DNA of 64,000 nucleotides. Source: Hyphomicrobiales bacterium. GTDB lineage: Bacteria > Pseudomonadota > Alphaproteobacteria > Rhizobiales > Rhizobiaceae. Position 1 is the first letter of the stretch, and the number at the start of each line of letters is the position of its first letter. The translations under genes and the position numbers were made by a program. Shown here in pieces: positions 44,001 through 53,574 of the stretch. Below the pieces are notes generated by a model. It saw nothing but the letters and a program-made list of their open reading frames with translations. It searched no databases and was not told where the DNA came from. The stretch covers positions 1 to 64,000 of the forward strand of contig UCGV01000015.1 in assembly GCA_900471925.1 (NCBI GenBank), in the 5' to 3' direction.

Positions 44001-47000
44001 ATGTATCGCAACGCTGGCCGGTGGACTTCGCGTTCACTCTTGATGGATTCGTGGGTTCCCACGTGGCTCGCGATCGGAGCAAATGCAAGGCCGCGCAAGA
44101 AGGCCGAAAAAGACGCGTATAGCGCCCAGCTGGCGTCATCGGTCAAGATACCGGATCTAAACAAGCAGGACGCGCCTCTTGCCAGCCAGGACGGCAATGC
44201 GCTGCCCGAAGAAGAACGTCATGTGGAACGCGGCAGCGACGTTGTGGCCGACATCGGCCACGCGCCGCTGCCACCACAGCAAACATTGGCGGCACTGCGC
44301 GAAGCGGCTGACCAAAATGCCGATCGGTCCGTGCATATGGTGACGGCCCAGGGCACAGGATCTGCACCCTTCGAGCGTGGTGCGAACGGCGGGACCGCCG
44401 GCCCTGGGGGTTCGCTTTATCGCACCTATTCCGGAATGATCGACCCGCTGGCTTCCTATCTCGGCCAGGGCGCCGCAACGGTGGGCTCCGGGCAAGCTGC
44501 AGCCGCCGGGGTGGCTCAGCATACGTCTTCGGGCAAGGTCGTCATTCTCGAATCGGCCCCCTCGGCTCAAGCGACCGAGCAGGCCGTTCACGCGCAATCG
44601 CTGGCCTCCGGTCTGCCCTATGGCATCTGCGGTTGCGGCTACTACACCTCGCCGACCAAGCTCCTCGATTGGGCTCATGGCGGTGCCCTGCTGCAGCAGG
44701 ACGGTCAGTTGCCGGGAACGAGGCTGACGGAAGGGCCGGATTTCGTCGCAACGGCCAAACAGGCGATCGGCGCCTCGGTCAGCGATTCGTTTGCCGATCG
44801 CAACCTGTCCACGATCACCGAGTGGCGCAGCGGCACGGCGCAGTGGATCACCGCGCCGAATACGAATGGTTCATTGCCCGGTGGTGCCGGAGGCGGCACG
44901 ACGGGCATCGGCATCCTTTCCGGTTCGGTCACCAACCCGGCGCGCACCCAGACAACACAAAATCTGGTAGCGAATGCCGCTGCGGCGGCAGCACCTGCCA
45001 ACAAGATCGTTGAGGAGAACCTCAAACAGGGCAACCCGGAGAGCGAGTGGGGTATCGACGGCGCAGGCAGCGACAATATCCAGGGCTTTGCGACCGATAT
45101 CAGCGTCGATAACGGCAAGACGATCAACTTCAAGATCGACACGGATTCCAACAATTACCGGATCGATATCTACCGCCTCGGCTATTATGGCGGCATGGGC
45201 GCGCGCAAGGTCGATACCATTCAGCACACCGGCGTGCAGAACCAGCCCGATCCGCTCTACAATGCCGCAACCGGCACGGTTGATGCCGGCAACTGGTCGG
45301 TCTCGGCCTCCTGGGCCGTGCCTGATGATGCAGTCTCGGGCGTCTATATCGCCAAGCTCGTGCGTCAGGACGGCACGTTCGGCGAAAATCAGATCCCCTT
45401 CATCGTCCGCGACGACGACAGCCACAGCGACATCGTTTTCCAGACTGCCGACGAGACCTGGCAGGCCTATAACGGGTGGGGCGGCGCGAACTTCTACGGC
45501 GGCGACGGCCCGGCGACAGGGCAGGGGGCGGGTCGCGCCTATGCGTTGAGCTATAACAGGCCGATTGCCACCCGCGGTGGGGTCGGCACCTATGCCGGTC
45601 CGCAGGACTATCTCTTCGGCGCCGAATTTGCCGGCATCTTCTGGTTGGAACAGAACGGCTATGACGTCTCCTACATGTCGGGCGTCGATGTCGATCGCTA
45701 TGGCAGCCTGCTGCTCAATCACAAGACCTATGTCGATGCCGGTCACGACGAATACTGGTCGGGACAGCAGCGAGCCAATGTCGAGGCCGCTCGCGATGCC
45801 GGCGTCAACCTCATGTTCTGGAGCGGCAACGAGGTCTATTGGCGCACGCGATGGGGCGATAGTTTCAGCGCTGATTCCACCGACTATCGCACGCTGATCT
45901 CTTACAAGGAGACCTGGGCGCCCGGCAGCAGCATCGACCCTTCCGACCAGTGGACGGGCACCTTCCGTGATCCGCGTCAGAGCCCGCCGGCAATCGGCGG
46001 CGGCGCCCCGGAAAATTCGCTGACCGGGCAATTGTTCAGGGTCGATGACGTCGGCAGCAATCTCGGTGCCATTACCGTTGGCTATGATGATGCCAATCTG
46101 CGCTTCTGGCGAAATACGAGTGTTGCCAATCTTCAACCTGGCCAGACGGCGACGCTGACCAAGAACTATCTCGGCTACGAATGGGACGAAGCGCCCGATA
46201 ACGGCTTCGATCCGGCCGGCCTCGTGAAACTGTCATCGACGACGATGGACGTCAGCAGCTACTTGCTTGACTACGGCAATACGACGGGCAATGCGACCGC
46301 GACCCACAATCTGACGCTTTATCGCGCGCCGAGCGGCGCGCTGGTGTTCGGCGCCGGTACTGTCTATTGGACCTGGGGCCTCAGCGACAACCACGACAAC
46401 GAGGCGACGCCGACCGATCCACGCGTGCAGCAGGCCATGGTCAATCTGCTGGCCGACATGGGCATTCAGCCCGGGACGCTGCAATCCGGGCTCGTCGCGG
46501 CGACCGGTTCGACCGACCGCACTGCTCCGACCTCCATCATCACCGCGCCAGCGACGACGACTGTCGGCTCGACGGTGACGATTACCGGGACCGCCACGGA
46601 TGCGGGCGGCGGGGTGATTGCCGGCGTCGAGGTCTCGACCGATAATGGCGCGAGCTGGCATCCGGCGACGGGCGATGAGAACTGGACCTATAGCTGGGCG
46701 CCGCAAGTGGCGGGCAGTTATACGATCCTGTCGCGCGCCGTCGATGACAGCGTCAATCTTGAAACGCCTTCGGCAGGACGAACGGTCACAGTCACCGGCG
46801 CGAGCTTTACATCTCTCTTTGGCGCTGCGACGCCTGATATCGTCAACACTGACGATGCAACGGCGGTAGAGCTCGGTGTCCGTTTCCAGACCTCTGTGGC
46901 AGGGACCATTACCGGCCTTCGCTTCTACAAGAGCAGCCTGGACACGGGTACGCATACCGGCACACTGTGGTCGAGCACGGGAACGCCGGTTGCGACCCTC

Positions 47001-50000
47001 ACCTTTACGAACGAGACCGCCACCGGCTGGCAGACGGCCTATTTCTCCAGCCCGGTGAGCCTGACGCCCGGGCAGATCTATACGGCGTCTTATCACACCA
47101 ACAGCGGTCATTACTCATCGACCACCGACTACTTCATCTCCAATGTGACGAGCGGGCCGCTGACGGCGCCGGTCGCCAACAACGGCGTGTTCGTCTATGG
47201 CAGCGGCAACCTTTTCCCCACAGCCACCTTCGAATCGACGAACTACTGGGTCGATGTGATGTTTACGACGTCATCGACACCAGGCAACGCAACACCGGTT
47301 GCGGTTGCCGATGCCGGTGACGCGACGGAAAAGGGTGGCGTTGCCAACGGCTCCGGCGGTGTGGTTGCGAGCGGCAATGTTCTGACCAATGATACCGATG
47401 CAGATACCGGTGATACCAAGACGGTGACGGCAGTGGTCTTCGGCTCCACGGCTGGGACACTGGGTTCGGCACTGAGCGGCACCTATGGCAGCCTCACGCT
47501 CAATGCGGCCGGTGCCTATACCTATGCCGTCAATGAGACCAATGCCGCCGTCCAGGCTCTGCGTCAGTCGACCAACACGCTGAACGACGTCTTCACCTAT
47601 ACGATGCGCGATACAGCTGGTGCCACTGCAACGGCAAGTCTCACCATCACCATCCATGGCGCCAATGACGCCCCGGTACTGGCCGCCCAGACGGCGACCC
47701 AGAACGCCACGATCGGTTCGGCCTTCTCCTTCGTGCTGCCGACCAATACGTTCACCGATGTCGATACCGGCGATATGCTGACCTATACGGCCACCTCCGC
47801 CGATGGCACGGCACTGCCGTCCTGGCTTGCCTTCAACGCTTCAACCCGCACCTTCTCCGGCACGGCAACAACGGCCGGTACTTACGGCGTCCGCGTCACG
47901 GCAACCGATATTGGCGGTCTTTCGACCAACGAGACCTTCAACATCACGGCGGGGACAGCGACTTACAGCCTGTTCAACGCGTCGGCCGTTCCGACCCAGA
48001 CGAACCTCAACGACAGCAAGCAGCTCGAACTTGGCGTCAAGTTCACCTCGAATGTTGCCGGTCAGATCACGGCCATCAAGTTCTACCGCAGCGCCAATGA
48101 CAACGGCCAGAACGTCGTCGATCTCTGGAGCAGCACAGGCATCAAGCTCGCCACCGCCACCTATTCCGGCACCACAGGAAGTGGCTGGCAGACCGTCAAC
48201 TTCGCAACGCCCGTCACCATCGCCGCAAACACCACCTATATCGCCTCCTACCATACGACAGGGGCCTATGTGGCGACCGGCAATGTCTTCACGAGTGCCG
48301 TTATCAGCGGCCCATTGACGGCCCAGTCGAATGCGACGGCCGGCGGCAACGGCGTCTACGCCTATGGCGGTTCGGCTACGGCAGGCATTTTCCCGACTGC
48401 CTCCTTCGGTTCCTCCAACTACTATGCCGACGTGGTATTCTCTCCGACTTCGGCCGCACCCAACACGACACCGACTGCGGTTGCGGATGCGGGGGATGCG
48501 ACGGAGAAGGGCGGCGTTGCCAATGGTTCGGGCGGTGCGGTGGCGAGCGGCAACGTTCTGACCAATGATACCGATCCGGACGTCGGTGACACCAAGACAG
48601 TGACCGCTGTCGTCTTCGGCTCGACCGCAGGCACGCTCGGCTCGGCGCTGAACGGCACCTATGGCAGCCTCGTACTTAGTGCGGCAGGTGCCTATACCTA
48701 TACCATTAACGAGGCCAATGCCGCCGTTCAGGCACTGCGCCAGTCCACCAACACGCTGAGCGAAGTCTTCAGCTACACGATGCGTGACGCCTTAGGTGCG
48801 ACGGCAACGGCGAGCCTGACGATTACCATCCACGGCGCCAACGATGCACCGGTTCTGGCTGCCCAGACGGCGACCCAGAATGCCACGGTCGGCTCCGCCT
48901 TCTCCTTCATACTGCCGGCCACGACCTTCACCGATGTCGATAGCGGCGAGACGCTGACCTACACGGCGACGGCGGCAGACGGTACGGCCCTGCCGTCCTG
49001 GCTCACATTCGACGCTTCGACCCGCACCTTCTCGGGCACGGCAACGACGGCTGGCACCTATGGTATCAGGGTGACCGCAACCGATATCGGCGGCCTTTCG
49101 ACCAACGAGACCTTCAACATCGCGGCGGCGGCGGCCGGCAATCGGGCGCCGACAGCAGTTGCCGATTTAGGCGATGCGACGGAAAAGGGCGGTGTTGCCA
49201 ATGGTTCGGGTGGCGTGGCTGCGAGCGGCAACGTTCTGACCAATGATACCGATGCAGATACCGGTGATACCAAGACGGTCACCGCCGTCGTCTTCGGCTC
49301 GACCGCAGGCACGCTCGGCTCGGCATTGAGCGGTACCTATGGCAGCCTCACCCTCAATGCGGCCGGTGCCTATACCTATGCCGTCAACGAGACCAATGCC
49401 GCCGTCCAGGCTCTGCGTCAGTCGACCAACACGCTGAGTGACGCCTTTACCTACACTATGCGCGATACGTCCGGCGCCACGTCAACGGCAAGTCTCACCA
49501 TCACCATCCATGGCGCCAATGACGCCCCGGTTCTGGCCGCCCAGACGGCGACCCAGAACGCCACGATCGGTTCGGCCTTCTCCTTCGTGCTGCCGACCAA
49601 TACGTTCACCGATGTCGATACCGGCGATATGCTGACCTATACGGCCACCTCCGCCGATGGCACGGCACTGCCGTCCTGGCTTGCCTTCAACGCTTCAACC
49701 CGCACCTTCTCCGGCACGGCAACGACGGCCGGTACCTATGGCGTCAAGGTCACGGCAACCGATCTCGGCGGTCTTTCGACCAACGAGACCTTCAACATTA
49801 CGGCGTCGACGGCGTCCTACAGCCTGTTCAATGCGTCGGCCGTGCCGACCCAGACGAACCTCAACGACAGCAAGCAGCTCGAACTCGGCGTCAAATTCAC
49901 CTCAAACGTTGCCGGTCAGATCACGGCCATCAAGTTCTACCGCAGCGCCAATGACAACGGCCAGAATGTCGTCGATCTCTGGAGCAGCACAGGCACCAAG

Positions 50001-50315
50001 CTCGCCACCGCCACCTATTCCGGCACCACGGGAAGCGGCTGGCAGACCGTCAACTTGGCAACACCCGTCACCATCGCTGCCAACACCACCTATATCGCCT
50101 CCTACCACACGACAGGGGCCTACGCCGCGACGAGTGGCTTCTTTACAAACGGCGTCTCAAGCGGTCCGCTATCGGCGCTCTCCAGCGCTGCCGCAGGCGG
50201 CAATGGTGTCTATGCCTATGGCGGTTCGGCCACGACGGGGTTGTTCCCGAACGCCACCTTCGGTTCCACCAATTACTACGCCGACGTGGTCTTCAAGCCG
50301 CAACTCGTCGCGTGA
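44001..50315 (+). CDS. Giant modular protein: N,N-dimethylformamidase-like domain plus DUF4082 and VCBS/cadherin-like repeats
   Basis: A 2104-residue acidic, Thr/Ala/Gly-rich protein. Modules in order: a polar unassigned N-terminal region (1-330); an N,N-dimethylformamidase beta-subunit-like domain (about 335-825), with TWQAYNGWGG near 485, GHDEYWSG near 580 and SGNEVYWRTRWG near 607; an Ig-like domain (about 836-930, ending GRTVTVTG); DUF4082 (about 933-1093); VCBS plus cadherin-like pair (1097-1316); DUF4082 (1320-1485); VCBS/cadherin pair (1490-1710); VCBS/cadherin pair (1716-1935); DUF4082 (1938-2104). There is no Sec signal at the N-terminus. VCBS-type adhesins commonly leave by type I secretion, but no secretion genes or RTX nonapeptides are visible. 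Likely extracellular and carbohydrate- or surface-binding; the enzymatic activity is unknown. Confidence 0.85.
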   Translation: MYRNAGRWTSRSLLMDSWVPTWLAIGANARPRKKAEKDAYSAQLASSVKIPDLNKQDAPLASQDGNALPEEERHVERGSDVVADIGHAPLPPQQTLAALREAADQNADRSVHMVTAQGTGSAPFERGANGGTAGPGGSLYRTYSGMIDPLASYLGQGAATVGSGQAAAAGVAQHTSSGKVVILESAPSAQATEQAVHAQSLASGLPYGICGCGYYTSPTKLLDWAHGGALLQQDGQLPGTRLTEGPDFVATAKQAIGASVSDSFADRNLSTITEWRSGTAQWITAPNTNGSLPGGAGGGTTGIGILSGSVTNPARTQTTQNLVANAAAAAAPANKIVEENLKQGNPESEWGIDGAGSDNIQGFATDISVDNGKTINFKIDTDSNNYRIDIYRLGYYGGMGARKVDTIQHTGVQNQPDPLYNAATGTVDAGNWSVSASWAVPDDAVSGVYIAKLVRQDGTFGENQIPFIVRDDDSHSDIVFQTADETWQAYNGWGGANFYGGDGPATGQGAGRAYALSYNRPIATRGGVGTYAGPQDYLFGAEFAGIFWLEQNGYDVSYMSGVDVDRYGSLLLNHKTYVDAGHDEYWSGQQRANVEAARDAGVNLMFWSGNEVYWRTRWGDSFSADSTDYRTLISYKETWAPGSSIDPSDQWTGTFRDPRQSPPAIGGGAPENSLTGQLFRVDDVGSNLGAITVGYDDANLRFWRNTSVANLQPGQTATLTKNYLGYEWDEAPDNGFDPAGLVKLSSTTMDVSSYLLDYGNTTGNATATHNLTLYRAPSGALVFGAGTVYWTWGLSDNHDNEATPTDPRVQQAMVNLLADMGIQPGTLQSGLVAATGSTDRTAPTSIITAPATTTVGSTVTITGTATDAGGGVIAGVEVSTDNGASWHPATGDENWTYSWAPQVAGSYTILSRAVDDSVNLETPSAGRTVTVTGASFTSLFGAATPDIVNTDDATAVELGVRFQTSVAGTITGLRFYKSSLDTGTHTGTLWSSTGTPVATLTFTNETATGWQTAYFSSPVSLTPGQIYTASYHTNSGHYSSTTDYFISNVTSGPLTAPVANNGVFVYGSGNLFPTATFESTNYWVDVMFTTSSTPGNATPVAVADAGDATEKGGVANGSGGVVASGNVLTNDTDADTGDTKTVTAVVFGSTAGTLGSALSGTYGSLTLNAAGAYTYAVNETNAAVQALRQSTNTLNDVFTYTMRDTAGATATASLTITIHGANDAPVLAAQTATQNATIGSAFSFVLPTNTFTDVDTGDMLTYTATSADGTALPSWLAFNASTRTFSGTATTAGTYGVRVTATDIGGLSTNETFNITAGTATYSLFNASAVPTQTNLNDSKQLELGVKFTSNVAGQITAIKFYRSANDNGQNVVDLWSSTGIKLATATYSGTTGSGWQTVNFATPVTIAANTTYIASYHTTGAYVATGNVFTSAVISGPLTAQSNATAGGNGVYAYGGSATAGIFPTASFGSSNYYADVVFSPTSAAPNTTPTAVADAGDATEKGGVANGSGGAVASGNVLTNDTDPDVGDTKTVTAVVFGSTAGTLGSALNGTYGSLVLSAAGAYTYTINEANAAVQALRQSTNTLSEVFSYTMRDALGATATASLTITIHGANDAPVLAAQTATQNATVGSAFSFILPATTFTDVDSGETLTYTATAADGTALPSWLTFDASTRTFSGTATTAGTYGIRVTATDIGGLSTNETFNIAAAAAGNRAPTAVADLGDATEKGGVANGSGGVAASGNVLTNDTDADTGDTKTVTAVVFGSTAGTLGSALSGTYGSLTLNAAGAYTYAVNETNAAVQALRQSTNTLSDAFTYTMRDTSGATSTASLTITIHGANDAPVLAAQTATQNATIGSAFSFVLPTNTFTDVDTGDMLTYTATSADGTALPSWLAFNASTRTFSGTATTAGTYGVKVTATDLGGLSTNETFNITASTASYSLFNASAVPTQTNLNDSKQLELGVKFTSNVAGQITAIKFYRSANDNGQNVVDLWSSTGTKLATATYSGTTGSGWQTVNLATPVTIAANTTYIASYHTTGAYAATSGFFTNGVSSGPLSALSSAAAGGNGVYAYGGSATTGLFPNATFGSTNYYADVVFKPQLVA
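47290..48430 (+). repeat. Intragenic long repeat, copy 1 (period 1854 bp)
   Basis: The segment coding for the first VCBS/cadherin pair plus the second DUF4082 module recurs 1854 bp downstream at high nucleotide identity. A stretch of roughly 190 bases (about 47680-47868) appears identical in both copies. The period equals 618 codons, so the frame is kept. Confidence 0.8.
49144..50284 (+). repeat. Intragenic long repeat, copy 2 (period 1854 bp)
   Basis: Second copy of the VCBS/cadherin plus DUF4082 segment, ending the gene. Differences from copy 1 are scattered and mainly synonymous. A more diverged VCBS/cadherin pair (about 48466-49130) lies between the copies. This order fits one tandem duplication of a three-module block, with the second copy lacking the last module. 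Confidence 0.8.
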
Positions 50316-50339
50316 TGCATCGCAGGAGGTAGCAACGGT

Positions 50340-51566
50340 TTGAATGCGATCGATATGAAACAGATGCTGGCTGTCTCGCCGGCGAACGGGATGGACCGGC
50401 TTCCGGTCACAGTCCTTGCCGGCTTCCTCGGAGCCGGCAAGACGACGCTTTTAAGCCGGGTACTCATGAACCGGCAGGGCCTCAGGGTCGCCGTCATCGT
50501 CAACGATATGAGTGAAGTGAACATCGACGCCGACCTTATCAGGGACGGCGGCTGCAACCTCTCGCATACGACGGAGACGCTGGTGGAGCTCAGCAATGGC
50601 TGCATCTGCTGCACCCTGCGCGACGATCTCCTGACAGAGGTGCGGCGGCTGGCCGAGGAGGGCCGCTACGACTATCTCCTGATCGAGGGAACGGGCATAG
50701 CCGAGCCTCGGCCGATCGCTGCGACCTTCTCCTTCCGGGACGAGAACGGTGTGTCGCTCTCGGATTTTGCGCGGCTCGACACGATGGTCACCGTCGTCGA
50801 TGCCGCAAACCTGCTTGCCGATTACAGCAGTGCCGATCTCCTGGCCGACCGCGGCCTGCAGCGGGATGACGAAGACAAGCGCACCCTCATCGATCTCCTG
50901 GTGGATCAGATCGAGTGCGCCGATGTCGTCGTCATCAACAAGATTTCCGATGCGAGCGAAGACATACGCGCCGAAATCCGCAAGACGGTCGCATCCCTCA
51001 ATCCGGATGCGCGCCAGGTGGAAACGGATTTCGGCGAAGTCGCGCTTTCGACTGTCCTCAATACCGGCCTTTTCGACGAGGCGAAGGCATCCGCCCATCC
51101 GCTCTGGCATAAGGAACTCTACAGTCCCGGCGAGCACGTGCCGGAGACCGAGGAATATGGCGTGTCGAGCTTCGTCTATCGCGCGCGCCGACCTTTCGAT
51201 CCCAAGCGCTTAAGAGCTTTCCTCGACGATCCCTGGCCCGGCGTCATCAGGGCCAAGGGTCATTTCTGGCTCGCGACGCGCCCGCGCATTGTCGGCCTGA
51301 TGTCGGCTGCCGGCGCACAGCGGCGCTGCGAACCCATGGGGTTCTGGTGGGCGACAGTTCCCCGGGAAGACTGGCCTGAGCACGATGAGTTCCGCCGGCA
51401 TATTGAGAGCCGGTGGGACAATGCCTGGGGCGACCGCCGGCAGGAACTGGTGTTCATCGGTGTTGGCATGGACGAGACGCATATACGGGCAGCACTCGAC
51501 GGTTGCCTGGCAAGCCCCGATCCGCGCGACTGGTCTCTCCTCGAAGATCCATTTCCGGCCTGGTAG
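50340..51566 (+). CDS. COG0523 (CobW/ZigA-like) GTPase, putative metallochaperone
   Basis: A 408-residue G3E-family GTPase. Walker A is GFLGAGKTTLLSRVL near residue 23-37, the metal-binding CxCC is NGCICCTLRDDL near 86-97, and the C-terminal CobW_C domain contains HFWLATRPRIVGLMSAAG near 305. The G4 motif reads NKIS, where most family members have NKxD. Members deliver zinc, cobalt or iron to client proteins, and many are induced by zinc shortage. Start is TTG 50340 after AGGAGG, or ATG 50355. It begins 24 bp after the giant modular protein and is probably co-transcribed; it converges on the SDR gene. Confidence 0.84.
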   Translation: MNAIDMKQMLAVSPANGMDRLPVTVLAGFLGAGKTTLLSRVLMNRQGLRVAVIVNDMSEVNIDADLIRDGGCNLSHTTETLVELSNGCICCTLRDDLLTEVRRLAEEGRYDYLLIEGTGIAEPRPIAATFSFRDENGVSLSDFARLDTMVTVVDAANLLADYSSADLLADRGLQRDDEDKRTLIDLLVDQIECADVVVINKISDASEDIRAEIRKTVASLNPDARQVETDFGEVALSTVLNTGLFDEAKASAHPLWHKELYSPGEHVPETEEYGVSSFVYRARRPFDPKRLRAFLDDPWPGVIRAKGHFWLATRPRIVGLMSAAGAQRRCEPMGFWWATVPREDWPEHDEFRRHIESRWDNAWGDRRQELVFIGVGMDETHIRAALDGCLASPDPRDWSLLEDPFPAW

Positions 51567-51587
51567 CCTGAAATGAAGAGCCAACCG

Positions 51588-52364
51588 TCACTGATGCTGG
51601 ATGACGCTTAAGCCGCCATCGATCGTCAGGCAGGTGGCGTTCATGAAGGTGCATTCGTCGGAGATCATGAAGACCGCCGCCATGGCGATTTCCTGTGGCG
51701 TGGCGATGCGCCCGCCCGGATGCAACTTCATCGTCTCAGCCTTTGCCGCTTCCGGATCGGGGAAACTGTTCCAGTAGTCGATCACCTTCTGGGTCGAGAC
51801 GTAACCCGGCGCAATCGCGTTCACCCGCACGCCCTTCGGCGCATATTCGATGCCGAGCGACTTGGTCATGCCGAGAAGGGCATGTTTGGCGAGCGGGTAG
51901 GGGAAGGTGTGGGGAATGATCGTGAAGGCATGGGTGGAGGCGATGTTGAGGATCACCCCGCCGCCCTCCGCGATCATCTCCGGCAGCACCGAACGGCAGC
52001 AATGCCAGGCGCCCCTGAGATTGATGTCGAAGCAGCGCTGCCATTCCTCATCCGTCGTCTGCAAGGGTTCGGCAAAGACATTGACGCCGGCATTGTTGAC
52101 CAGCGCATTGATGCTGCCGATCTCTTCCGCGGCCCGGGCAACGGCTGCCTTGATGGCGTTGCCATCAGTGATATCGGCAACCTGATAGCCGAGCACGGCA
52201 CCCTTTGCGGCAAGCGCGGCTGCGGTTTCTGCAAGCAGGTTTTCATCGCGATCGATGAGGAAGAGGCGCGCGCCTTCACTCGCGAATGCCTCGGCGATCG
52301 CCTGCCCAATCCCCTGCGCGGCACCCGTGATCAAGACCCTTTTTCCGGAAAGGCGGTTCGGCAT
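51588..52364 (-). CDS. Short-chain dehydrogenase/reductase
   Basis: A 258-residue classical SDR. Cofactor motif ITGAAQGIGQAIAEAF (12-27), NNAG in ALVNNAGVNVFAEP near residue 86, catalytic Ser in NIASTHAFT near 137 and YxxxK as YPLAKHALLGM near 153. An acidic residue after the second strand (LIDRDENLL) indicates preference for NAD. It lies 29 bp after the aldose-1-epimerase gene in the same direction and near the arabinose importer, so a sugar or deoxy-sugar dehydrogenase role is likely, perhaps L-arabinose oxidation; the substrate is not proven by sequence. Confidence 0.83.
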   Translation of the reverse strand: MPNRLSGKRVLITGAAQGIGQAIAEAFASEGARLFLIDRDENLLAETAAALAAKGAVLGYQVADITDGNAIKAAVARAAEEIGSINALVNNAGVNVFAEPLQTTDEEWQRCFDINLRGAWHCCRSVLPEMIAEGGGVILNIASTHAFTIIPHTFPYPLAKHALLGMTKSLGIEYAPKGVRVNAIAPGYVSTQKVIDYWNSFPDPEAAKAETMKLHPGGRIATPQEIAMAAVFMISDECTFMNATCLTIDGGLSVIQHQ

Positions 52365-52393
52365 CGTCTGTTTCCTCTTTATGTATTTGACAG

Positions 52394-53284
52394 CTAGGCG
52401 ATTTCGCGCGGCTGCAATCGGATCGAGCCCTCAAGGCTTTCGCCCGGCTGCAGAACCGTGAGATCGCCAAGTCCGGGAAGATTATGCCCGTTTGCGAGAT
52501 GGGACATCGGTTCGAAACAAAAATAGTCGCGGCGGAACCCGGGATCGAAACGCGCGTCCGACAGGAAGAGGACGGCGTGGCGGAAGATCGGGTCCGCGGT
52601 CAGGTCGAGCGTCGTGCGCGTCTCTGGCCAGGTGATGCGCGCCGTCCCGCTCCAGCCTTCGAAGCCATTGTTGATCCATCGCTGTGGCAGGGGCGCGGCC
52701 TGAGAGAAGTCGAGATCGGCGGGGATTTCCGCCGGCTCGCCCGGCAGCCAGCCCTCCGTCTCCGTCCAGAAACGCTCGGCCTTTGCAAGAAGCGTCGTGC
52801 CTTCAGTCAACGGAAAGAAGGGATGCCAGCCGAGCCCGAAGGGCAGGGCCTCGTCACCGGCATTTTCCACCCGCATATGCAGTTCCAGCCCTTCGGCCGT
52901 CAGCACGAAGCCCTCTTGCGCCTCATAGCTGTAGGGCGTGCCATCGGCCCGATGGCGCAAGGTGATCCGCGCGGTACTGTCATTGCTCGAAAGAGCGTCC
53001 CATTGCGCGAGCCAACCGTCACCGTGCAGGTAATGCGGATCCCAGTCTCTGTTCGGCTTCAGGCTGTGCTCGCGCCCTTCGAAGGTGAAGCGGTTGCCCC
53101 TGACGCGATTGCCGAAGGGCACCAGAGGATAGCAGGCCGAGGAGAGCGCATCGGCATCATCGTTCGCCGGCCGCAGAAGCGGGATCTTCCGGCCGTCCCG
53201 CATCCAGCTATAGTCGAGGAGCAGGCCGCCGGTCGTCGAAATACGGGCCGAAAGCGCACCCTCCTGCAAATCGATAATGGCCAT
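52394..53284 (-). CDS. Aldose 1-epimerase family protein
   Basis: A 296-residue galactose-mutarotase-fold protein. Marks are PLVPFGNRVRGNRFTFEGRE (about 67-86), HYLHGDGWLAQW near 98 with the active-site His, GLGWHPFFPLTEG near 164 with the second His, and the C-terminal CFEPMSHLANG near 262, whose Glu is the probable catalytic base. It interconverts anomers of an imported aldose. ATG 53284 is preferred; the frame is open to 53335 without family support. It shares a divergent promoter region with araF, which suggests L-arabinose as the sugar. Confidence 0.83.
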   Translation of the reverse strand: MAIIDLQEGALSARISTTGGLLLDYSWMRDGRKIPLLRPANDDADALSSACYPLVPFGNRVRGNRFTFEGREHSLKPNRDWDPHYLHGDGWLAQWDALSSNDSTARITLRHRADGTPYSYEAQEGFVLTAEGLELHMRVENAGDEALPFGLGWHPFFPLTEGTTLLAKAERFWTETEGWLPGEPAEIPADLDFSQAAPLPQRWINNGFEGWSGTARITWPETRTTLDLTADPIFRHAVLFLSDARFDPGFRRDYFCFEPMSHLANGHNLPGLGDLTVLQPGESLEGSIRLQPREIA

Positions 53285-53574
53285 GAAGCGATGCCTTCTC
53301 CGCGACGTCGAGGCTGATCCGGATTGTGGCGGCACACTATTATCGGCGATTCCAATGTCAATATATATAGGATTTATTTTCTGGTTAATGACCGAAAGGG
53401 ACCTCGCATCAGCTCATTTTCAGCCTATTTCAACGGTTGCGACGATTTGCACTGGCTTTTCACCGGTGGAATCGCAGAAATAATCATACACAAATATTGA
53501 CTGGTATGATGTTTATTCATATTCATTTGACGCTGCCGAGTGAGCGGCAGATCGAGATTTTAGGGAGAGAGATT
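53285..53574. promoter_or_regulatory. Divergent control region between the epimerase gene and araF
   Basis: The 290-bp region is AT-rich near 53350-53390 (CAATATATATAGG, toward the epimerase gene). Near araF, TTGACT (53497-53502) and TATTCA (53520-53525) are 17 bases apart and form a plausible promoter. The spacer includes CTGGTATGATG (53501-53511), which resembles half-sites (TGGTAT) bound by UxuR/NanR-like GntR regulators. A GntR-type gene follows araH. No ORF is supported here. Confidence 0.5.

Noticed and set aside
44871..46136. A 421-residue minus-strand frame inside the giant gene
   Set aside because: It is opposite the dimethylformamidase-like domain, whose motifs are clear on the plus strand; no ribosome site or family match.
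47290..50284. Repeats considered as a CRISPR array or insertion sequence
   Set aside because: The repeats are more than 1 kb, in frame, coding, and lack short spacers or terminal inverted repeats; they are protein modules.
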